A DNA stretch of 64,000 bases, from assembly GCF_008001035.1 (NCBI RefSeq), contig NZ_CP042856.1, positions 1,302,001 through 1,366,000 of the forward strand, written 5' to 3'. The DNA comes from Salinibacterium sp. dk2585. GTDB taxonomy: Bacteria; Actinomycetota; Actinomycetes; Actinomycetales; Microbacteriaceae. The translations under genes were made by a program, and so were the position numbers. Below the pieces are notes generated by a model. It searched no databases. It was given only the letters and a program-made list of their open reading frames with translations, and was not told the DNA's origin. Below are positions 54,181 through 61,649 of this stretch, in pieces (positions within the stretch are counted from its first letter, which is position 1; every line of letters begins with the position of its first letter).

Positions 54181-56859
54181 TCAGTGCGCTGCGGCCTCCC
54201 AGTTCGCACCGATGCCGACCTGGACCTCGAGGGGAACAGCAAGCTCGGCAGCACCGCCCATTCGCTCGCGGACGATGGCCGAGAGCGACTCCAGCTCGCC
54301 GTTGGCGACCTCGAAGACGAGTTCGTCGTGCACCTGCAGGAGAAGCCGGGACGTCATGTCCTTCTCGCGCAGGTCGCTGGCGATATCGATCATCGCGATC
54401 TTCATGATGTCGGCGGCTGAGCCCTGGATGGGCGCATTGAGGGCCGCGCGCTCGGCGTTCTCACGCAGCACCCTGTTCTTGGAGCGAAGGTCACCGAAGG
54501 GGCGGCGGCGGCCGAAGATCGTCTCGGTGTAGCCGTCTTCACGAGCCTTCTCGACGACCGAGCGGAGGTAGTCACGCACGGCCCCGAAACGCGCGAAGTA
54601 GTCGCTCATGAGCTGCTTGGCCTCGGCCGTGTCGATGCGCAGCTGCTTCGAGAGGCCGAATGCGCTCAGGCCATATGCGAGACCGTAGGACATCGCCTTG
54701 ACCTTCGTGCGCATGAGAGGCGTGACATCGGCTGGCTCGACGTGGAAGATGCGAGAACCGACGAAACGGTGAAGGTCCTCCCCCGCATTGAACGCCTCGA
54801 TCAGCCCGGCGTCCCCGGAGAGGTGCGCCATGATGCGCATCTCGATCTGTGAGTAGTCGGCGGTCAGGAGCGTCGTGAACTGCTCGCCGTGTGTGAAGGC
54901 CGAGCGGATCTCCCGGCCCACCTCGGTTTTGATGGGGATGTTCTGGAGGTTGGGGTCGTTGGAGGAGATGCGCCCGGTGCTCGTGCCGGTCTGCTCGTAC
55001 GTCGTGTGGATTCGGCCGTCCGGTCGAACGCTCTTCTCGAGCGTGTCGACGATCTGACCGAGCTTCGTCACATCGCGGTGCTGCAGGAGCAGGCCGAGGA
55101 AGGGATGGGGGCTCTTCTCCTGGAGGTCTGCGAGGGATGCCGCGTCAGTCGAGTAACCCGTCTTGTTGGCCCTCGTCTTCGGCATTCCGAGTTCTTCGAA
55201 GAGCACCTGCTGCAGCTGCTTGGGCGAGCCAAGGTTCACCTCGCGACCGATCTCGGCGTATGCCTTGGCCGCGAAGTCTGCGGCGGATGCTGCGAGGCGA
55301 GAGCGGAGACCGCTGAGGATGTCCGCCGAGACCTGGATGCCTGTGCGTTCCATCTCGGCGAGGACGGGCACAATCGGCAGCTCGATGTCGGTCAGCACGC
55401 GCTTCGTGCCCGCGTCGAGCCGCTCGGCGAGTGCCTCGGCCAGTCGCAACACGAACCAGGCCTCTGTCGCCACGCTGAGCGACTCGACCTCTGGCAGCAA
55501 CTGATTGGGGTCGGACACCGTGACGGTCTCCCCAAGAACTGCGTAGACCTGCGATGCGAGATCCTCTGAGCGTCCGCCTGGCCGTAGCAGCCACGAAGCG
55601 AGACTCGTGTCGAAGGTCACGCCGCTGACCGCCAGCCCGACAGCGGCCAGAGCCTTGTACTGCCGCTTGGCGTCGAGCATGACCTTGGGGGCATCGCTCG
55701 CCAGCCATGACTCGAGGGCAGCGTAGTCCTGCCGTCCTTCTGCCCACGGCACGTAGACGGAGTCATCCTTGGCCGCGATGCCGAAGCCCGAGATGCCGCC
55801 GGGACCCGTTTCGACCTGGAGGCCGAGCGGTGTCGCGTCGCTCCCGGAGTGGCGAGACAGCCACTGCGCGAGTTCTTCATCGACCATCGTGCGCACGACG
55901 GGTGCGAGCTGGGCCGCGCTCGCGTCATCGACAGAAGCAGGTTCTGTGAGTGCCTCAGTTGAGCCCTCCGCCGCAGCGATCTTCAGGACCCGTTCGAGCA
56001 GGGTGCGGAACTGCAGCCGGTCAAAGACCTCCCGCACCGCCCCGACGTTGATCTGCCGGCGCTCGAGTTCGGTGAGCTCCAACGGGAGGTCCACGTCGGT
56101 GACCAGGCGATTGAGGCGCCGGTTGCGGATCGCATTCTCCTTCTGGTCTCGAAGGTTCTGGCCCACAACGCCCTTGATCTCGTCGGCGTGCGCGAGGATC
56201 TCATCGAGCGAGCCATACTGCTTGAGCCACTTGACGGCCGTCTTCTCCCCGACCTTGTCGATGCCGATGAGGTTGTCGCTTGTCTCACCGACGAGCGCCG
56301 CGACATCCGGGTACTGCGCCGGCTCAATGCCGTAGCGCTCAACGACCGCGTCGTGGTCATAGCGCTTGAGCTCGGACACCCCGCGAGCATTCGGGTAGAG
56401 CAGCGTCACGTCATCGTTGACCAACTGGATCGTGTCTCGGTCGCCGCTCACGACGAGGACACGGTAGCCCTCAGCGGCACCCCTGGTCGCCAGTGTCGCG
56501 AGGATGTCGTCGGCCTCGTAGTCCTCCTTCGAGATCGTCACGATGTTCATCGCGGCGAGTGCCTCTTCGAGAAGGGGCACCTGGCCGATGAACTCTGGCG
56601 GTGTCTCGCCGCGCGTGCCCTTGTACTCGGCATACTCGCGCGTGCGGAAGGAATAGCGAGAGATGTCGAACGCGACCGCCAGGTGCGTCGGCTTCTCCTG
56701 GTTGAGAAGGCTCAGCAACATCGACAGGAAGCCGTGGATCGCATTCGTGTGCTGCCCCTCCCTGTTGACGAAGCTGTCGATCGGGAGGGCATAGAACGCC
56801 CGGAAGGCGAGGGAATGGCCGTCGATGACGAGGAGGGTAGGCTTTGCGGTATCCGACAC
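54181..56859 (-). CDS. polA: DNA polymerase I
   Basis: This 892-residue polymerase has an N-terminal 5'-3' exonuclease/flap domain (VIDGHSLAFRAFYAL, GIDKVGEKTAVKWLK), a middle domain in the position of the 3'-5' exonuclease, and a C-terminal polymerase. Motif A (ADYSQIEMRI), motif B (KAMSYGLAYGLSAFG) and motif C (VHDELVFEV) are intact. In the middle domain I do not see the usual DxE or YxxxD exonuclease residues, consistent with the inactive proofreading domain of actinobacterial Pol I. The GTG lies 6 nt after TAGGCT. Confidence 0.97.
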   Translation of the reverse strand: MSDTAKPTLLVIDGHSLAFRAFYALPIDSFVNREGQHTNAIHGFLSMLLSLLNQEKPTHLAVAFDISRYSFRTREYAEYKGTRGETPPEFIGQVPLLEEALAAMNIVTISKEDYEADDILATLATRGAAEGYRVLVVSGDRDTIQLVNDDVTLLYPNARGVSELKRYDHDAVVERYGIEPAQYPDVAALVGETSDNLIGIDKVGEKTAVKWLKQYGSLDEILAHADEIKGVVGQNLRDQKENAIRNRRLNRLVTDVDLPLELTELERRQINVGAVREVFDRLQFRTLLERVLKIAAAEGSTEALTEPASVDDASAAQLAPVVRTMVDEELAQWLSRHSGSDATPLGLQVETGPGGISGFGIAAKDDSVYVPWAEGRQDYAALESWLASDAPKVMLDAKRQYKALAAVGLAVSGVTFDTSLASWLLRPGGRSEDLASQVYAVLGETVTVSDPNQLLPEVESLSVATEAWFVLRLAEALAERLDAGTKRVLTDIELPIVPVLAEMERTGIQVSADILSGLRSRLAASAADFAAKAYAEIGREVNLGSPKQLQQVLFEELGMPKTRANKTGYSTDAASLADLQEKSPHPFLGLLLQHRDVTKLGQIVDTLEKSVRPDGRIHTTYEQTGTSTGRISSNDPNLQNIPIKTEVGREIRSAFTHGEQFTTLLTADYSQIEMRIMAHLSGDAGLIEAFNAGEDLHRFVGSRIFHVEPADVTPLMRTKVKAMSYGLAYGLSAFGLSKQLRIDTAEAKQLMSDYFARFGAVRDYLRSVVEKAREDGYTETIFGRRRPFGDLRSKNRVLRENAERAALNAPIQGSAADIMKIAMIDIASDLREKDMTSRLLLQVHDELVFEVANGELESLSAIVRERMGGAAELAVPLEVQVGIGANWEAAAH

Positions 56860-56865
56860 GATGCC

Positions 56866-56871
56866 AGCCTA
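56866..56871 (-). promoter_or_regulatory. Leaderless -10 box for polA
   Basis: On the minus strand TAGGCT is followed by 6 nt and the polA GTG at 56859, implying that the essential polymerase message is leaderless. Confidence 0.5.
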
Positions 56872-56889
56872 ACGGGGGCCGCTGACACG

Positions 56890-56903
56890 CCGCCGCGCGG
56901 CGG
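56890..56903. other. Perfect 14-bp GC palindrome upstream of the thioesterase
   Basis: CCGCCGCGCGGCGG is its own reverse complement and lies in the divergent spacer between polA and the thioesterase gene, just before the AAAGG ribosome binding site. It may be a regulator site, or by-chance GC-rich sequence. Confidence 0.35.
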
Positions 56904-56917
56904 TGAAAGGCGCTCCT

Positions 56918-57346
56918 ATGACGATACTTCCTGCTGACCTCGACCCACGCCTGGTGGAGATCCTCGAGCAGACGGGAGGCGGTGAGCTTCCACGTCGCAT
57001 GGGCATGGAGTTCCTCGAACTGTCGGCCGAGTACTCGGTGGCGCGGATGCCCGTCGAAGGCAATCGGCAAGTCACAGGACTCCTCCACGGGGGCGCCCAC
57101 GTCGTGCTCGGCGAGTCGCTCGGGTCCATCTCGTCCGCCATCCATGCGGGACCCGGCCGCTACGCCGTCGGTATCGAGATCAATGCAACGCACAGTCGCT
57201 CAGCGACCGAAGGCTGGGTCACGGGAACGTGCAGGGCCCTGACGCTTGGTCGCACTCTGGCAACGCACGAGATCGTCGTGACGGACGAAGCAGGCAATCG
57301 CCTCTCGACCATGCGGATGACCAACATGCTTCGGGACGTGCGCTAA
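56918..57346 (+). CDS. PaaI-like hotdog thioesterase
   Basis: This 142-residue hotdog-fold protein should hydrolyse an acyl- or aryl-CoA. The helix region GLLHGGAHVVLGES contains the family HGG motif, and VGIEINATHSRS follows it. The ATG at 56918 is used because AAAGG lies upstream and similarity begins there. It is divergent from polA. The physiological substrate is not known; a phenylacetyl-CoA or menaquinone-related (DHNA-CoA) substrate is possible. Confidence 0.88.
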   Translation: MTILPADLDPRLVEILEQTGGGELPRRMGMEFLELSAEYSVARMPVEGNRQVTGLLHGGAHVVLGESLGSISSAIHAGPGRYAVGIEINATHSRSATEGWVTGTCRALTLGRTLATHEIVVTDEAGNRLSTMRMTNMLRDVR

Positions 57347-57359
57347 GCACGTTCCTTCC

Positions 57360-57390
57360 GACGCCGGGGAAACCCGGTCGTCGAGGCGTC
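57360..57390. terminator. Nested hairpin, thioesterase / response regulator
   Basis: CCGGG-GAAA-CCCGG (57364-57377) lies inside an outer GACGCC/GGCGTC pairing (57360-57365 with 57385-57390), so two alternative stems share bases. It sits between the convergent thioesterase and ANTAR regulator genes and may terminate both. Confidence 0.35.
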
Positions 57391-57992
57391 TACTTCTTGG
57401 GCGCGAACTGGTCGATGATCGTCTTCGCGACGTCATGCATCGTCAGGCGACGGTCCATCGAGGCCTTCTGGATCCAGCGGAACGCCTCCGGCTCGGTGAG
57501 CCCCATCTTCTCGTTCAGCAGGCCCTTGGCGCGGTCAACGAGCTTGCGGGTCTCGAAGCGCTCGACCAGGTCGGAGACCTCGGTCTCGAGCGCGATGATC
57601 TGGGCGTGCCTGGCCAGGGCGATCTCGATCGCAGGCAGGAGGTCGTTGGGCGTGAAGGGCTTCACGACGTAGGCGAGTGCGCCGGCCTCGGTGGCACGCT
57701 CGACCAGTTCTTTCTGGCTGAATGCCGTAAGAAGCACGACGGGGGCGATGTGGTTCTTGCTGAGCTTCTCGGCGGCCGAGATGCCGTCAAGGAGCGGCAT
57801 CTTCACATCCATGACGACGAGATCAGGACGAAGCTCGGTCGCGAGGGCCACGGCAGCTTCGCCGTCGCCAGCCTCGCCGACGACATCGAAGCCGTTGTCG
57901 CGAAGGGTCTCAACAATGTCGAGACGGATGAGTGATTCGTCCTCCGCCACGACGACGCGACGGGGGGCCTGCGTTGTTTCCTGGTCTGCCAC
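57390..57992 (-). CDS. ANTAR-domain response regulator (PdtaR-like)
   Basis: This 200-residue protein has an N-terminal receiver domain with the acidic pocket (Glu17, Asp18), the phosphoacceptor Asp62 in VVMDVKMP and the conserved Lys in VKPF. A C-terminal ANTAR RNA-binding domain follows (about 135-190), with RAKGLLNEKMGLTEPEAFRWIQKASMD. Such regulators act by transcript antitermination and resemble mycobacterial PdtaR. The partner histidine kinase (PdtaS) is not adjacent. The GTG lies 7 nt after TAGGCT, so the mRNA is probably leaderless. Confidence 0.93.
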   Translation of the reverse strand: MADQETTQAPRRVVVAEDESLIRLDIVETLRDNGFDVVGEAGDGEAAVALATELRPDLVVMDVKMPLLDGISAAEKLSKNHIAPVVLLTAFSQKELVERATEAGALAYVVKPFTPNDLLPAIEIALARHAQIIALETEVSDLVERFETRKLVDRAKGLLNEKMGLTEPEAFRWIQKASMDRRLTMHDVAKTIIDQFAPKK

Positions 57993-57999
57993 GAGGTAA

Positions 58000-58005
58000 A
58001 GCCTA
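58000..58005 (-). promoter_or_regulatory. Leaderless -10 box for the ANTAR regulator
   Basis: On the minus strand TAGGCT stands 7 nt before the GTG at 57992. TTGACC lies 15 bases upstream of it and could be a -35 box. The region is shared with the divergent tRNA-Leu promoter. Confidence 0.45.
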
Positions 58006-58008
58006 CGG

Positions 58009-58014
58009 TATTCT
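58009..58014 (+). promoter_or_regulatory. Candidate tRNA-Leu promoter -10 box
   Basis: TATTCT lies about 18 bases before the tRNA 5' end, with CTGCCA (57986-57991) 17 bases upstream as a poor -35. It overlaps the divergent regulator promoter. Confidence 0.35.
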
Positions 58015-58031
58015 GATCCCGGTCAACGTGC

Positions 58032-58114
58032 GCCGGTGTGGCGGAATGGCAGACGCGGAGCACTCAAAATGCTTTGTCCGAGAGGACGTGTGGGTTCGAC
58101 CCCCACCACCGGCA
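58032..58114 (+). tRNA. tRNA-Leu(CAA)
   Basis: The 83-nt gene has a perfect 7-bp acceptor stem (GCCGGTG with CACCGGC), discriminator A, a T-arm GTGGGTTCGACCCCCAC, and a long class II variable arm (GTCC-GAGA-GGAC) as expected of leucine tRNA. The anticodon loop CTCAAAA places CAA as the anticodon, reading UUG. No CCA is encoded, so it is added after transcription. Confidence 0.95.
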
Positions 58115-58153
58115 CAGTACCCAGCGCTCCAATGGGGGTGCGATTGCCTTCGC

Positions 58154-58159
58154 TACTCT
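58154..58159 (+). promoter_or_regulatory. Leaderless -10 box for the RNA ligase-like gene
   Basis: TACTCT lies 6 nt before ATG 58166, in the 51-base spacer after the tRNA. No Shine-Dalgarno is seen, so a leaderless message is likely. Confidence 0.4.
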
Positions 58160-58165
58160 GACCAC

Positions 58166-58639
58166 ATGCAGCGCGTCGTCCTCGTCCTCCCGGTCGAGCC
58201 GCTCGGCGTCGATGACAGCTTTCGTGTCGACCGGTGGCCGCTCCACATCACCGTCGTGCCGCCGTTCACAGCGCGCGTTTCATTGGCCGAGATCGTGCGG
58301 CTCGCGCACTCCGTGGCGCAGGGTGAGGAGCCGTTCACCGTCACGGTGGGCGATGAGGCCCTCTTCGGGAGAAACCACGATGTGCCGGTCAACCTCATCG
58401 TCGAGGAGGAGCGCCTGTTCCGACTCCGACAGAGGCTCACGGACGCGCTCGTCGAGGCGGGAGCCGGCGCGCCGAAGCATCCGTTCTCGCCTCACATCAC
58501 CATGAAGGACCACGCGCGGGCGTATGCCGGGGATTCGTACCTCATCGACAGGCTCGCCGTCGTCGACATGGCACCGCGCTCAGACCCGAAGGGGCGAAGG
58601 GTGCTCGCGATCGCGCCATTCGGGCCTCACACGGCCTGA
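58166..58639 (+). CDS. 2'-5' RNA ligase-like (2H phosphoesterase) protein
   Basis: This 157-residue 2H phosphoesterase-fold protein has two HxT/S motifs, HITVVP near residue 29 and HITMKD near 113, each expected to supply a catalytic His. Such proteins may ligate or hydrolyse 2'-5' linked RNA or cyclic phosphates, but many have no known substrate. The start is placed at ATG 58166; the open frame runs back across the tRNA but that part is not protein-like. It converges on pyk. Confidence 0.82.
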   Translation: MQRVVLVLPVEPLGVDDSFRVDRWPLHITVVPPFTARVSLAEIVRLAHSVAQGEEPFTVTVGDEALFGRNHDVPVNLIVEEERLFRLRQRLTDALVEAGAGAPKHPFSPHITMKDHARAYAGDSYLIDRLAVVDMAPRSDPKGRRVLAIAPFGPHTA

Positions 58640-58646
58640 AGTCTGG

Positions 58647-60119
58647 TCAGGACTCCGGAACCGCGTTGCCGGGGAGCTGGGTCGCCCAAGCTGGTGCGAC
58701 GGCGTTGCGCGCGTCACCGACGCGGTGCACGCGAAGGTCGTTCGTCGAGCCGGGAATTCCGGGAGGCGAACCCGAGATGACGATAACGCGATCGCCGATC
58801 TCCGCGAGCCCCTTGCTCAGAAGCACCTCGTCGACCTGACGGTACATCGCGTCGGTGTGGGTCACGCGCGCGACCTTGAAGCTCTCTACACCCCAGCTCA
58901 GCGACATCCGTCGCTCAATGGACTCCTCAGGAGTGAAACCCAGGATCGGGATGGGGTTGCGCAAGCGTGTCATGCGTCGCACGGAGTCGCCCGACTCTGT
59001 GAAGACGCAGAGGTACTTGGCCTGGACGAACTCGGCAACCTCTGCCGCGGCGAGCGTGATCGCGCCACCCTGCGTGCGCGGCTTCGTGCCGAGCGGAGGA
59101 ACTCGCTCGAGGCCGTGGTCCTCGGTCGACGCGATGATGCGGGCCATCGTCTGGACGGTGACGACGGGGTACTCCCCCACGCTCGTCTCGCCGCTCAGCA
59201 TGACCGCGTCGGCGCCGTCGAGGACGGCATTGGCCACATCGGAGGTCTCGGCGCGTGTGGGAATGGGGTTGGAGATCATCGACTCGAGCATCTGGGTCGC
59301 GACGATGACGGGCTTCGCCATGCGGCGGCACAGCTCGACCGCACGCTTCTGCACGATCGGGACGGCCTCGAGTGGGAGCTCGACGCCGAGGTCACCGCGG
59401 GCGACCATGATGCCGTCGAAGGCGTCAATGATGGCCTCAAGGTTGTCGACCGCCTGCGGCTTCTCGATCTTCGCGATGACGGGCACGCGGATGCCCTCCT
59501 CCGCCATGATCTCGTGCACGCGGGTGACGTCGTCGGCGTTGCGGACGAAGCTCAGCGCGATATAGTCAGCGCCCAGCTTGAGACCCCAGCGCAGGTCATC
59601 CTCGTCTTTCTCGGACAGGGCCGGCACATTGACCGCGACGCCCGGGAGGTTGATGCCCTTATTATTCGACACCGTGCCGGCAACGACGGTCTCTGCGACG
59701 ACCTTCGTCTCGTCGGAGGAGATCGCCTTCAGCTTCACGCGGCCGTCGTCGATCAGCAGGACGTCGCCCGGCTTCACGTCGGCAGGCAGCCCCTTGTAGG
59801 TCGTGCCGCAGATGTCTACGGTGCCCTCGATGTCCTCTGTGGTGATCGTGAAACGGTCACCGACCTCGAGGAAGTGCGGGCCGTCGGCGAACTTGCCGAG
59901 ACGGATCTTGGGACCCTGGAGGTCGACGAGCACGGCGATGGGCCGATTCGTCGCAGCAGCGGCCCGCCTCACGTTGCTGTAGACCTCTTCGTGCACGGTG
60001 TAGCTGCCGTGGCTGAGGTTCATGCGAGCGACGTTCACACCCGCCTCGATCAGGGCCCGGATGTTCTCATAGCTTGAGGTCGCAGGCCCGAGGGTAGCAA
60101 CGATCTTGGCGCGTCTCAT
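58647..60119 (-). CDS. pyk: Pyruvate kinase
   Basis: This 490-residue enzyme makes pyruvate and ATP from phosphoenolpyruvate. The N-terminal [12 protein letters not shown] and RMNLSHG regions, the catalytic Lys and metal site [13 protein letters not shown], and [20 protein letters not shown] are intact. The C-terminal domain is allosteric. The ATG has GGAGAG 7 nt upstream and TAGGCT as a probable -10. It ends 7 bases from the opposing RNA-ligase-like gene. Confidence 0.97.
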   Translation of the reverse strand: MRRAKIVATLGPATSSYENIRALIEAGVNVARMNLSHGSYTVHEEVYSNVRRAAAATNRPIAVLVDLQGPKIRLGKFADGPHFLEVGDRFTITTEDIEGTVDICGTTYKGLPADVKPGDVLLIDDGRVKLKAISSDETKVVAETVVAGTVSNNKGINLPGVAVNVPALSEKDEDDLRWGLKLGADYIALSFVRNADDVTRVHEIMAEEGIRVPVIAKIEKPQAVDNLEAIIDAFDGIMVARGDLGVELPLEAVPIVQKRAVELCRRMAKPVIVATQMLESMISNPIPTRAETSDVANAVLDGADAVMLSGETSVGEYPVVTVQTMARIIASTEDHGLERVPPLGTKPRTQGGAITLAAAEVAEFVQAKYLCVFTESGDSVRRMTRLRNPIPILGFTPEESIERRMSLSWGVESFKVARVTHTDAMYRQVDEVLLSKGLAEIGDRVIVISGSPPGIPGSTNDLRVHRVGDARNAVAPAWATQLPGNAVPES

Positions 60120-60161
60120 TCAGTTCTCTCCGTCGGGCACACAGGTCTGGGACGGTACCCA

Positions 60162-60167
60162 AGCCTA
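60162..60167 (-). promoter_or_regulatory. pyk promoter -10 box
   Basis: On the minus strand TAGGCT lies 42 bases before the pyk ATG, leaving a leader of about 35 nt with the GGAGAG ribosome binding site. It separates pyk transcription from the gltBD operon. Confidence 0.4.
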
Positions 60168-60194
60168 TTGCCAAAACCCCCGCCGACGTAAGCA

Positions 60195-61649
60195 TCACAA
60201 GGCCAGCGGCCGGTCACTCGGGCGGACAGGGGCGGGGAGCAGCGTGTCGCCCTCGAGGAAGCGATCCACCTCGGCCGCGGCAGCCCGGCCCTCGGCGATT
60301 GCCCACACGATGAGGGACTGGCCGCGACCCGCGTCGCCCGCGACGAAGACACCGGGGTGCTGGGTCTCGTAGTTGGCGCCGCGCGTCGGCAGGGTGCCGT
60401 CGAACGGGACGGCGAGCTGTGCCTCGAGGTCCTGCTGCTCCGGTCCCGTGAACCCGAGCGCGAGCAGCACGAGATCAGCGGGGATCTCGCGCTCCGTGCC
60501 CGACTTTGGTACGCGACGCCCGTCGATGTACTCGGTCTCAGCCACGCGGATCGCCCGGACCTCTCCCACGTCGTTCGAGAGGAACTCGACGGTCGACGCA
60601 AGGTAGACCCGCTCGCCGCCCTCCTCGTGCGCCGACTGGACCTCGAACAGGGTCGGAGTCGTCGGCCACGGCTGGTGGTCGGGCCGTTCGACTGGCGGCT
60701 GCATGCCGATCGCGAGGTTCGTCACCGAGAGCGCCTTCTGCCGGTGCGCCGTTCCGATGCAGTCAGCACCCGTGTCGCCGCCGCCGAGGACCACGACATG
60801 CTTGCCCTCGGCCGTGATCTGGTCGACGACCTGGTCGCCAGCCACCGCACGGTTCTGCTCAACGAGATACTCCATCGCAAAGTGCACGCCCGCGAGGTCG
60901 CGACCCGGGATGGGAAGGTCGCGCGGCACCGTCGCGCCCGTCGCGACCACGACAGCGTCGTAGCGAGCACGAAGGTCAGACCAGGAGATGTCGACGCCGA
61001 TGTTCACGCCAGCGCGGAACCGGGTTCCCTCCGCCTGCATCTGCTTCAGCCGGAGTTCGAGTACCCGCTTCTCCATCTTGAAGTCAGGGATGCCGTAGCG
61101 CAGCAGGCCGCCGATGCGGTCGTCGCGTTCGAACACCGCGACCGTGTGCCCGGCACGGGTGAGCTGCTGTGCAGCGGCGAGGCCAGCGGGGCCGGAGCCG
61201 ACCACAGCAACAGTCTTGCCGGTCAGCCGCTCCGGCGGGTGCGGCTGCACCCAGTCGTTGCCCCACGCCTGGTCGATGATCGACACCTCGACCTGCTTGA
61301 TCGTCACGGGCGGCTGGTTGATGCCCAGAACGCAGGAGCTCTCGCACGGTGCAGGACAGAGGCGGCCCGTGAACTCGGGGAAGTTGTTCGTCGCGTGGAG
61401 ACGCTCGATCGCCTCGCGACCCTCACCGCGCCGCATGAGGTCGTTCCACTCGGGGATCAGGTTGCCCAGCGGGCAGCCCTGATGACAGAAGGGGATGCCG
61501 CAGTCCATGCAACGACCAGCCTGACGACGCAGCGTTGCCGCATCACCCTGCTCGTACACCTCTTTCCAATCCATGAGGCGCAGGGCGACAGGCCGGCGGG
61601 CGGGCAGTTCACGTTCTCGGGTCTTCAGGAATCCCTTCGGATCAGCCAC
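60195..61649 (-). CDS. gltD: Glutamate synthase (NADPH) small subunit
   Basis: This 484-residue flavoprotein passes electrons from NADPH to the large subunit. The N-terminus has the Cys cluster [20 protein letters not shown] and CPAPCESSC for 4Fe-4S centres. The FAD motif [17 protein letters not shown] and the NADPH motif [13 protein letters not shown] follow. The final [14 protein letters not shown] region is typical of the C-terminal FAD domain. It starts at GTG inside the last codons of gltB with an 8-base overlap and GGAGG before it. Confidence 0.97.
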   Translation of the reverse strand: MADPKGFLKTRERELPARRPVALRLMDWKEVYEQGDAATLRRQAGRCMDCGIPFCHQGCPLGNLIPEWNDLMRRGEGREAIERLHATNNFPEFTGRLCPAPCESSCVLGINQPPVTIKQVEVSIIDQAWGNDWVQPHPPERLTGKTVAVVGSGPAGLAAAQQLTRAGHTVAVFERDDRIGGLLRYGIPDFKMEKRVLELRLKQMQAEGTRFRAGVNIGVDISWSDLRARYDAVVVATGATVPRDLPIPGRDLAGVHFAMEYLVEQNRAVAGDQVVDQITAEGKHVVVLGGGDTGADCIGTAHRQKALSVTNLAIGMQPPVERPDHQPWPTTPTLFEVQSAHEEGGERVYLASTVEFLSNDVGEVRAIRVAETEYIDGRRVPKSGTEREIPADLVLLALGFTGPEQQDLEAQLAVPFDGTLPTRGANYETQHPGVFVAGDAGRGQSLIVWAIAEGRAAAAEVDRFLEGDTLLPAPVRPSDRPLAL